Source: Myxococcota bacterium
GTDB taxonomy: Bacteria; Myxococcota_A; Polyangia; JAAYKL01
Length of the DNA stretch: 36,957 nucleotides
Assembly (NCBI GenBank): GCA_025453525.1
Contig: JALOQD010000006.1
Coordinates: 1 to 36,957, forward strand
Direction: 5' to 3'
The position numbers and the translations under genes were made by a program. Positions 29,918 through 36,957 of the stretch are shown here, piece after piece. Numbering within the stretch: position 1 is the stretch's first letter; each line of letters starts with the position of its first letter. The notes beneath the pieces were generated by a model, which saw nothing but the letters and a program-made list of their open reading frames with translations, searched no databases and was not told the DNA's origin.

Positions 29918-31546
29918 ATGAAGATTCCAACCGATTCGATGATTCTCAGAGCTGTGCTCGGTTTCCTTTGCGCTGGGTCGCCCCTCGGTTGTACGGAGTC
30001 GAATTCCATTAACACGGGAACCGAATCCTCGAGCCAACAGGACCGCGACAGTGAGAGCCAGTGGCCGGACAGGACCGACGAGGATTCGGGCATCCCAAGC
30101 ACCGGCAGCGTCGACGAGACAGACGGCACCTCCCACTCGACCGCGAGCGAGACCGACACAGGCTCGTTGTCCGACACCCTGGAAGACACAGATACCGCGA
30201 TCCCGGACTGCGTACGCTACGTGAAGCTCGCCGGAGCGGGCGCAAAAGGCCTAACGTGGGGATCGGCGTTTTCCGACATTGGCGATGGCATCGAGTCTGC
30301 GGCGGCGGCCGTCGCTGCCGGGGCTTTGCGGTGCGAGGTGTGGGTGGCGGGCGGCGTCTACTACATTTTTAAAGGAAGCATGAACGATACGCTTCAAATG
30401 CGCGCCAAGGTCGACTTGTACGGAGGGTTCGCAGGCGATGAAGCGCTTCGCGGCGAACGGGACGTTCTGGCCCACCTCACGGTGCTCGACGGCCACAAGA
30501 GCGCTGCCGACTTTGCCCATCGAGTGATCCACGTGCTGCACGGCGAGGACGACGCGCTGCTGGATGGCTTTGTCGTCACAGGCGGTTACGCGGCGGTGAG
30601 CTACGACCCAGCGGATCGCGACAACTACGGCGCGGGCATGTTGAACGAGGATTGCAGCCCCACGGTGCGAAACACGTGGTTCGTCGAGAACGAGGCCACG
30701 TGGGACGGCGCTGTGGCCTGCTTTGGCAAGTCCACGCCGCGCTTCGAATCCTGTGTCTTCAGCGACAACCTCACCGGGGGGCTGTTCGCCCTCAATAGCT
30801 CGCCCGTCGTCGAGCGGTGCCTGTTCACGGGAAACCGGGTCAGCGGTTTGGTGGCCAATGGCAAGCTCTCCCAGCCCGTGGTCACAAGCAGCGTGTTTGC
30901 CGGGAACCGCGATTTCGGCGTCGAGACCTGGTACGGCGCAAAGGTGAGCCTCGAGCATTGCACGATCGCCGGGTGTTTTGCGAGACCAGAGAACCCGCTG
31001 TACGCCGGCGGCGTGTACGCGGTAGAGGGCAGGGCGCTTCTGCGAAGCTCGGTTGTCTTTGGCAACGAGGCGCAGGCCGTGCTGCTGGATGCAGGGATCG
31101 TGAGCGCGACCTACAGCGCGATTTCAGGAATCGACGGCGAGGGCAACAGCGACGCGGATCCATCCTTTGTCGGGCTGCCGCTTCGCACAGGCGGAACCTG
31201 GGACAAAGTGAGCTTCGATGCCGCGACAGGTACGACGCACCTTCGGGATGCGGACGCGGCGTTCGATGGCCAGCTCGCCGGGCGATTCCTGCAGCCGAGC
31301 ACCGATCCCTTCCTCGAAGGCGGTCCTGTGTGGGTGCCTATCGCCGGAGCCACGAGCACCACGCTTACCGTGGTCGGCGATGTGAGCTGGCTCGCCGCGC
31401 CAGGCGATGCCTACGCGCTTTTCGATCTCAACCTTGACGAGGGTTCGATTGCCCTGGGAGCGGCGGATCCGCAAGGCTCTGCTCCTGCCGACGCGACCGG
31501 CAAGGCCCGTGACAAGAGCCCGGACATGGGGGCGTACGAGAGATAG
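29918..31546 (+). CDS. Lipoprotein with Ser/Thr/Asp-rich linker and right-handed beta-helix-like repeats
   Basis: Lipoprotein signal MILRAVLGFLCAGSPLGC, low-complexity linker, then beta-helix-like segments (NTWFVENEATWDGAVACFGKSTPRFESCVFSDN...VVERCLFTGN...VVTSSVFAGN). Confidence 0.8.
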   Translation: MKIPTDSMILRAVLGFLCAGSPLGCTESNSINTGTESSSQQDRDSESQWPDRTDEDSGIPSTGSVDETDGTSHSTASETDTGSLSDTLEDTDTAIPDCVRYVKLAGAGAKGLTWGSAFSDIGDGIESAAAAVAAGALRCEVWVAGGVYYIFKGSMNDTLQMRAKVDLYGGFAGDEALRGERDVLAHLTVLDGHKSAADFAHRVIHVLHGEDDALLDGFVVTGGYAAVSYDPADRDNYGAGMLNEDCSPTVRNTWFVENEATWDGAVACFGKSTPRFESCVFSDNLTGGLFALNSSPVVERCLFTGNRVSGLVANGKLSQPVVTSSVFAGNRDFGVETWYGAKVSLEHCTIAGCFARPENPLYAGGVYAVEGRALLRSSVVFGNEAQAVLLDAGIVSATYSAISGIDGEGNSDADPSFVGLPLRTGGTWDKVSFDAATGTTHLRDADAAFDGQLAGRFLQPSTDPFLEGGPVWVPIAGATSTTLTVVGDVSWLAAPGDAYALFDLNLDEGSIALGAADPQGSAPADATGKARDKSPDMGAYER

Positions 31547-31559
31547 CGGTAGGTTGTCA

Positions 31560-31672
31560 AAAAGTGGTGGCATCCACCTCCGTTCCTGCGGAAACTCGAA
31601 CATGGTCATTCGATCTTCCGTGGTATGACGACTCGAACAGTCCTCGTCGCTGCGGCACATGCCACCACTTTT
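31560..31672. repeat. 113-bp intergenic segment with 14-bp perfect terminal inverted repeats
   Basis: AAAAGTGGTGGCAT (31560-31573) and ATGCCACCACTTTT (31659-31672) between convergent genes. Confidence 0.75.
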
Positions 31673-31691
31673 GAGAAGTTACAGATAGCAG

Positions 31692-34358
31692 CTACAGCGC
31701 GCCGGTTTTTTCGAGGAGCCTTTTAGCTTCGGCGTTCTCGGGATGGGTCTTTAGCACCGTGCGCCACTGAGCCACGGCTTTGTCGGTGTTGCCCATGGCC
31801 GCGAGGATGCGGCCGAGGAAGTTGCGCCAGGCTGGCTTGCCTGGCGCGAGGCGGAGCGCCTTTTCCATATGTCTGAGCGCTTCCTCGCTGCGGCCTTCCT
31901 CGAATCTCACCTGTCCCAGGCCGTACCAGGCGTCGGCGCGCCGCGGATCAGCGGCGGTCGCCTGGGAGAATGAAGAGGCCGCGGCGGACAAATCCATGCG
32001 CCCCAGGGCTGCATTCCCTTTCTCGATGAGCACATCTACCTTGGCTTTGCCCTCCTCGAGGAGCTGGGCCGAGGGCGCCTCGGGCTCGGGCTTCTTCTCT
32101 AGGGCTGCGCTCACCGAGGGGTTGCTCGTGGCCGACTCTGGCTGAGGCGCTGTTTTGGTCTCTTCGAGTGCCGCTTGGCTCGATGGGGCTGCCTTGCTGG
32201 CCGCGAGCGGCGGCGGCGCCTTGGGCAGGCTGGTCATGGTGAACTCGGGTTCCCCGGTGGGAGGCAGGGCCAAAGGCGGATCGTGTGGCTCGGAAACGCT
32301 TCTCGACTTGGAGACGAGCGCATAGGTTCCGACCAGAGACAGGCAAAGCACAGCCGCGCCGATGGCGACAACAGGCCAGAGTCGGCGTTGCGACTTCACC
32401 CGCGGTTCTTCGGCTCGCAGGCGGGCTTCGAGGTCTGGAAGAAGAGCGCGCAGGGCCTGCGCCATCTGGGCAGCGCTCGAAAATCGCTCGGCTGGGTTCT
32501 TGCGCAGAGCGCGCAAACAGATGCGCTCCAGGTCCTTTGGCACAGTCGGATCCTCGAAGCCCTTGGTGCGTCGGATGCGCTTGGCCACGGATTCGGGATC
32601 GCCCTTGCGCACGCGGTCCAGGGTGGCGATGACCGTGGTCTGGCGGAACGGCGTGGTGCCGCAGAGCGCTTCGTAGAGAATGACGCCCGCGGCATAGATG
32701 TCCATGGGCGCTGCGGGCTCGGCTCGCCCCACCTGTTCGGGCGCAACGTACTCGGCCGTGCCGCAGATATGGCCTTGGAGAGTGAGCTTGCCTGTCTCGA
32801 GGTTGTCCATGCGCCGGGCAATGCCGAAGTCGAGGATGCGCGGTCCGGCCGAGGTGAGGAACACGTTGTCGGGCTTGAAATCCCGGTGAACGACCTTGGC
32901 CTCGTGGGCAGCGGCCAATCCGTCGCAGGCCCGAGCCATGATTTCCACGAGGCGAAGCACGTACGCATGGCCCAGGAATTCTTGCTTCGATGCCTTGTGC
33001 TTGGCCTCGATCCAGTCTCCCATGGACTGGCCGCTGAGCAGCTCCATGGCGAGGTAGCGAAATCCCGTGGCCGTGACTCCAGAGTCGAAGACCCGCACGA
33101 TGGCTTCGTGATCGAGGCTCGCCATGATGCGAGCCTCGGTTCGAAACCTTTGGGCCGCAATTTCGTCTTCGTAGACCGGTTCGCGCAGCACTTTGAGAGC
33201 TACATTGCGACCGAGCTCGAGGTGCTCTGCCTCGAATACGACGCCCATCCCACCCTCGCCCAGCTTGCGCAGCAGGCGGTAGCGGCCATCGATCACGGCG
33301 CCAGGACTCAGCCACGGTTGATCCATCGTTTCTTCGAGACGGCCCTCGGGCTCTTGCGCGAGGCTCGCCTCGAGAAGTTGAGCTTCTTCATCGCGATCGC
33401 CTTGGCCGAGCTCCATGACCCAGCTGGCCAGGTTGTCTGGCAAGTGACCGGTGACGTGGCGAGAGAGAATCCGCACCAGTCCCTCTCGGGCCTTTTGTGC
33501 GGTGGGGAAGCGCTCGTCCGCCGTGGGGCTGAGAGCCTTGGCTAGGAAGACATCGAGCTCATCCGGCATCCCGGCGGTGTTGGGACGCAGGGGCGTCGGC
33601 CGCCACGGGCCCGTCTCCAAAGGGTCTCCGACTCCAGGCGGGGCGCCGCTGAGCATGGTCCACAAGGTCGCGGCCGCTCCCCAGAGGTCGCCTGCCTCGC
33701 TCGAACGCGATCCTGCGAGTCCCTCGGGCGGCAGGTACAGTCCGCGAGAGGTATTGAGGCGCGTGTGCGTTCGTTGGTCGACGATTTCATAGAGCGCCGA
33801 GGAGAAGTTGGTGAGCTTGACTCCTCCGTCGAACGAAACGAGAACGTTCGCTGGCCGCACGTCGCCATGGGTCAGCCCAATGTGGTAGCCGTGGGGATCA
33901 TTGCGCCTGTGTACGTAGTCGAGGCCGCGGTACATCTCGGCCGCCACGAACGTCGCGATTTCCCATGGGCACCGAGTAGGGCGGTCCTCGAGCAGATCGA
34001 GGAAGCGGCGCAGTGGGATGCCCTCCACTCGCTCGTGGGCGATGAACGGGACATCATTGACGAACCCAGTTTCGAGCACGCTCACGACATTGTCGCTGGA
34101 CATCCAGGAGAAGGAGCGCGCTTCGTCGGAGAACATTCCGGTGAAGGATACTTTTTCGGCGATTTCGGGGTAGATGCAGCGCAGCACCCTCGGCTGGTCC
34201 ATGCCTTCGTCGATGCCCCACAGGGCGAGAAAAAACTCGCCCACCGGATCCGCTCCCAGGCGTTTGATGAGCCGATGGCGGCCGAACGACACCGGCAGTT
34301 GGCTGTCGGTAAAAGAGAACCGGCTCGAAAAACGACCTGTGCGCATGGGCGAGTTCAT
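31692..34358 (-). CDS. Tandem pseudokinase + Ser/Thr kinase + TM + TPR protein
   Basis: N-terminal kinase-like domain with HGDVRPANVLV and NFS in place of DFG. Second canonical domain (LGEGGMGVVFEAEHLELGRNVALKVL; VVHRDFKPDNVFL; ILDFGIAR; CGTAEYVAPEQ). TM WPVVAIGAAVLCLSLVGTYAL and C-terminal TPRs. Start preceded by GAGGTG. Confidence 0.92.
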   Translation of the reverse strand: MNSPMRTGRFSSRFSFTDSQLPVSFGRHRLIKRLGADPVGEFFLALWGIDEGMDQPRVLRCIYPEIAEKVSFTGMFSDEARSFSWMSSDNVVSVLETGFVNDVPFIAHERVEGIPLRRFLDLLEDRPTRCPWEIATFVAAEMYRGLDYVHRRNDPHGYHIGLTHGDVRPANVLVSFDGGVKLTNFSSALYEIVDQRTHTRLNTSRGLYLPPEGLAGSRSSEAGDLWGAAATLWTMLSGAPPGVGDPLETGPWRPTPLRPNTAGMPDELDVFLAKALSPTADERFPTAQKAREGLVRILSRHVTGHLPDNLASWVMELGQGDRDEEAQLLEASLAQEPEGRLEETMDQPWLSPGAVIDGRYRLLRKLGEGGMGVVFEAEHLELGRNVALKVLREPVYEDEIAAQRFRTEARIMASLDHEAIVRVFDSGVTATGFRYLAMELLSGQSMGDWIEAKHKASKQEFLGHAYVLRLVEIMARACDGLAAAHEAKVVHRDFKPDNVFLTSAGPRILDFGIARRMDNLETGKLTLQGHICGTAEYVAPEQVGRAEPAAPMDIYAAGVILYEALCGTTPFRQTTVIATLDRVRKGDPESVAKRIRRTKGFEDPTVPKDLERICLRALRKNPAERFSSAAQMAQALRALLPDLEARLRAEEPRVKSQRRLWPVVAIGAAVLCLSLVGTYALVSKSRSVSEPHDPPLALPPTGEPEFTMTSLPKAPPPLAASKAAPSSQAALEETKTAPQPESATSNPSVSAALEKKPEPEAPSAQLLEEGKAKVDVLIEKGNAALGRMDLSAAASSFSQATAADPRRADAWYGLGQVRFEEGRSEEALRHMEKALRLAPGKPAWRNFLGRILAAMGNTDKAVAQWRTVLKTHPENAEAKRLLEKTGAL

Positions 34359-34606
34359 TCACCTCGTACAAATCCCCGATTGAGTATCATCTGTTCGCAG
34401 CGGTTTCGTCTAATTTGCTGCCCATTTGCCGCTCGCGCGCAAGAAGAGTTCAAGCGATCGATTCAGTGAGATCGAAGATGCGAGTGCCTTCTGCCATCGC
34501 GGTTTGACAGCCCCCCTCTCATGCCTAAACCTTTCTTCATCCATGCGCGCAATGTGCTCCAACTCCCTGGGTCCATTGTGGGCAGGAATGCAAGGAGAGC
34601 TGCGAC

Positions 34607-36127
34607 ATGAAACACATTCTGACGGCACTACTCTTAGCTACGGCAGTGTGCGGGCTCCATGCTCAGGCCGAGCCGCTCAGCTTTAAGCGGATACTGGACA
34701 CCCCCTATCCGAAACACAGCGGCAGCGCCGGTGGCGACATGGTCGTTGCCGATTTCAATGGCGATGGCAAAAAGGACATTATCATTACCGGCCTGCAGCA
34801 CACGAGCTTTGTAACCTGGCTGCACCTGCAGAATTCCAAAGGCGCCTTTGACCAGCCCCTGAAAACCGAGCACGGCCTACCAGCCCTCGACCGGGGAGGC
34901 GTTGTCCGGGCCGCCGACCTCGATAAAGACGGCGATATGGATGTTGTTCTGTACGGCCGCGGCGGGGTTGCCATGCAAACGGCCCTCTTCGCCGCTTATC
35001 TGAACAACGGCAAGGGAGTCTTCAGCAAAGCCGCTGACCTCGGCGCTGTTCTACCCTCCGAGGACTTCGCGGATGTTCCTGGTGCTTGGGGCAAGGCCGC
35101 CAGCGGTCCTGACAACCAAAGCGATGTCGAGGTCAAAGGACTGTATAACGCCATGGGTTGGTCCAAAGGGGTTCTTGAGCTTTTTGACCTGACCGCCGAC
35201 GGTCTGCCGGATATCGTTTTTGCGGGCGTCAAGGGCATGGAATCCGGCGCTGACGACGCTGGACAGATGATCCAGCGCGACTGGGAAACGGCCGGGGTGT
35301 TCATCAACCAGGGCGGCGGTGCCTTCAAGCTGCTCACCGCCGCGGGCTATCCTAAACTGCCTGCAAAGCCCGAGGTTGAACCAGAACGCTGCTACCCAGG
35401 CATTGCCAAGGTCATCCGCGGTTTTAGCGTCAGCGGCGACTTCAATGGCGATGGGAAACTAGACATCGCCATGTTCGGCCAGGCCAATACCGGCTCAAAG
35501 GCCAATGCCGGCACTCCAGAAACCCAGCGTAACGGCCTACCGATTGCGGAGGTTTACCTGGGCAAAGGCAAGGGCAGCTTTACCGTTCTGCCGAAACACG
35601 GACTGCCGAAGCTGATCGACGGTGCAGCCGCAGCGGGCGATCTGAACAAAGACGGCAAGCTCGACCTGATCGTCATGGGCAACACCGGCCACCCCAAAGA
35701 CCCTGCTGGTGGCCGCCTGACCCGCGTCTACTTGGGCCAGGGCAACGGCACTTTTGTCGAGGATAGCCGGCAGAAATACGACAAAATCCCCAACAGCCCC
35801 GACTGGATTGTCCCCATGATGTCCGGCGATATCGGCGTCGGCGATCTCGACGGTGATGGCGATCTGGACCTGATCATGGCCGGGAACAGCAACGATAAAT
35901 CCCTGTACCTCTATCTGAACGACAAGGGCGTCTTCAAACAGAGCTTCCTGGACAAGATGAAACAGGGAATGGGAACCAATAACCTGTCGGGCAGCGGTTC
36001 CTCCGACGCTAGCAGCGAGTGCGATGTTTACCTGGGCGACCTGGACGGGGACGGCGATCTCGACGTTATTGTCAATGGCCGCGGCGGCGCCTTCCAGTTG
36101 CTGGCCTTTTTCAACAAACAAAAGTAA
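34607..36127 (+). CDS. Exported FG-GAP/VCBS repeat protein
   Basis: Signal peptide MKHILTALLLATAVCGLHAQA and repeated DFNGDGKKDIIITG / DLDGDGDLDLIMAGN Ca-binding motifs. AAGGAG upstream. Confidence 0.9.
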   Translation: MKHILTALLLATAVCGLHAQAEPLSFKRILDTPYPKHSGSAGGDMVVADFNGDGKKDIIITGLQHTSFVTWLHLQNSKGAFDQPLKTEHGLPALDRGGVVRAADLDKDGDMDVVLYGRGGVAMQTALFAAYLNNGKGVFSKAADLGAVLPSEDFADVPGAWGKAASGPDNQSDVEVKGLYNAMGWSKGVLELFDLTADGLPDIVFAGVKGMESGADDAGQMIQRDWETAGVFINQGGGAFKLLTAAGYPKLPAKPEVEPERCYPGIAKVIRGFSVSGDFNGDGKLDIAMFGQANTGSKANAGTPETQRNGLPIAEVYLGKGKGSFTVLPKHGLPKLIDGAAAAGDLNKDGKLDLIVMGNTGHPKDPAGGRLTRVYLGQGNGTFVEDSRQKYDKIPNSPDWIVPMMSGDIGVGDLDGDGDLDLIMAGNSNDKSLYLYLNDKGVFKQSFLDKMKQGMGTNNLSGSGSSDASSECDVYLGDLDGDGDLDVIVNGRGGAFQLLAFFNKQK

Positions 36128-36252
36128 GCCCGACGTCCAACCCCACGACGTTCCTCTGACCTGACTTTTCTTGCCGGCTTGGCGTTGCTTGCGGCTGACT
36201 TTTTTTGCTGGGTGGCTTTTCTTTTTTGGGGATCAGCTTCGCGAAGCAACTA

Positions 36253-36957
36253 TCATCCACCCTCGCGCCCCATGACCACGGGCGGCCTCGATTGTGAATC
36301 GAGCGGGGAAAGGATGGGACCTGGGCTTATGGCCCTGGCCACTGCGCCGAGGAGCTCAGCGCGATGGAACGGCTTGCTCACGATGCGGAGGTTCGAAGGA
36401 TCCAGGCCTTGCGCAGTGAGCGCCTCGAACCCGTATCCGCTGGCAAAGATCACCGGGAGGTCCGGTCGGTTTTTTCGGAGCAGGACACAGAGCTGCGGGC
36501 CGTTCATGCCGGGCATGACGATGTCGGTGATGAGCAAGCGGATGTCGTCGGCGCCTTTTTCGAACAGGGAAACGGCTTCTTCACCGGAGGCGGCCTCGAG
36601 GACGCGGTAAGAACCACGGCGGAGGATCTTGCTCATGGCAGAGCGCACGGCAGCCTCGTCGTCGACCACCAGCACGGTCTCGCCGCTGCCGGTCACATGG
36701 GTGAGCTCTTCGTAGAGATTTCCCCGTTCGGTATTCGTCACGTAGTGGGGCAGGAAGATCGTGAAGGTGGAGCCAGCGCCGGGAGAAGAGTCGATTTCGA
36801 TGGTCCCGCCCGCTTGCGTCACTGCGCCGTACACGATCGACAGACCCAGGCCTGTCCCCTTGCCCTGCTCTTTTGTAGTGAAAAATGGATCGAACACTTT
36901 ACGTTTGACGTCATCGGTCATGCCCGTGCCCTTGTCGCTGACCGAAATGGCCACGCG
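36253..36957 (-). CDS. Hybrid sensor histidine kinase (HATPase + REC), 5' end truncated by the window edge
   Basis: HATPase motifs (VSDKGTGM, VFDPFFTTKEQGKGTGLGLSIVYGAV) followed by REC (VLVVDDEAAVRSAM, LLITDIVMPGMNG, SKPF). Confidence 0.92.
   Translation of the reverse strand, partial: RVAISVSDKGTGMTDDVKRKVFDPFFTTKEQGKGTGLGLSIVYGAVTQAGGTIEIDSSPGAGSTFTIFLPHYVTNTERGNLYEELTHVTGSGETVLVVDDEAAVRSAMSKILRRGSYRVLEAASGEEAVSLFEKGADDIRLLITDIVMPGMNGPQLCVLLRKNRPDLPVIFASGYGFEALTAQGLDPSNLRIVSKPFHRAELLGAVARAISPGPILSPLDSQSRPPVVMGREGG

Noticed and set aside
32175-33545. 456-aa plus-strand ORF opposite the kinase
   Set aside because: The reverse frame encodes a canonical kinase domain; the forward ORF is an antisense artefact.
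34607-36127. FG-GAP gene as a recent horizontal acquisition
   Set aside because: Its style looks somewhat different, but no flanking mobile elements were seen and I could not compute codon or GC deviation.
36236-36247. GCTTCGCGAAGC perfect palindrome downstream of the hybrid kinase
   Set aside because: Only 12 bp and no T-tract in the expected direction; insufficient to call a terminator.
36028-36249. Lys/Ala-rich minus-strand ORF (MLREADPQKRKATQQKKSAASNAKPARK...)
   Set aside because: TTG start and overlap with the FG-GAP 3' end; composition arises from T-rich intergenic sequence. Not supported as a gene.

Overview
The window looks like a chromosomal segment of a GC-rich myxobacterium-like organism (Myxococcota / former Deltaproteobacteria). 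That affiliation is inferred from a MYXO-CTERM-like tail, MopE-type DxDxDxD repeats, Thr/Asp/Gly-rich lipoprotein linkers, FHA-GGDEF and PATAN/DUF4388 proteins, and TPR-fused Ser/Thr kinases. From left to right: (1) a rhodanese-like / MauE(DoxX)-like / DsbA-like thiol-redox operon; (2) a REC-PATAN-TM-TPR response regulator; (3) an IPT/TIG lipoprotein, then a REP-like palindrome, an FHA-GGDEF diguanylate cyclase and QueG; (4) a second thiol-redox operon (VKOR-DsbA fusion, OmpA-like protein, TlpA-like lipoprotein); (5) a KamA / ATP-grasp / ATP-grasp-GNAT operon; (6) ybeY, a degenerate NifU-like protein and a Crp/Fnr regulator; (7) an ECF sigma factor / anti-sigma / exported proteins cluster; (8) an 8.8 kb reverse-strand ORF with about 26 MopE-like motifs; (9) a beta-helix-like lipoprotein; (10) a pseudokinase-kinase-TPR protein; (11) an FG-GAP protein; (12) a hybrid histidine kinase truncated by the window edge. 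The strongest candidates for something undescribed are: the 2921-aa ORF, which reads in frame through a MYXO-CTERM-like anchor into a lipoprotein signal peptide; the KamA + double ATP-grasp + GNAT operon, a possible beta-lysine-derived metabolite pathway; and the tandem pseudokinase/kinase. I recognised no tRNA, rRNA, CRISPR array or transposase. Everything here was read by eye without database searches.
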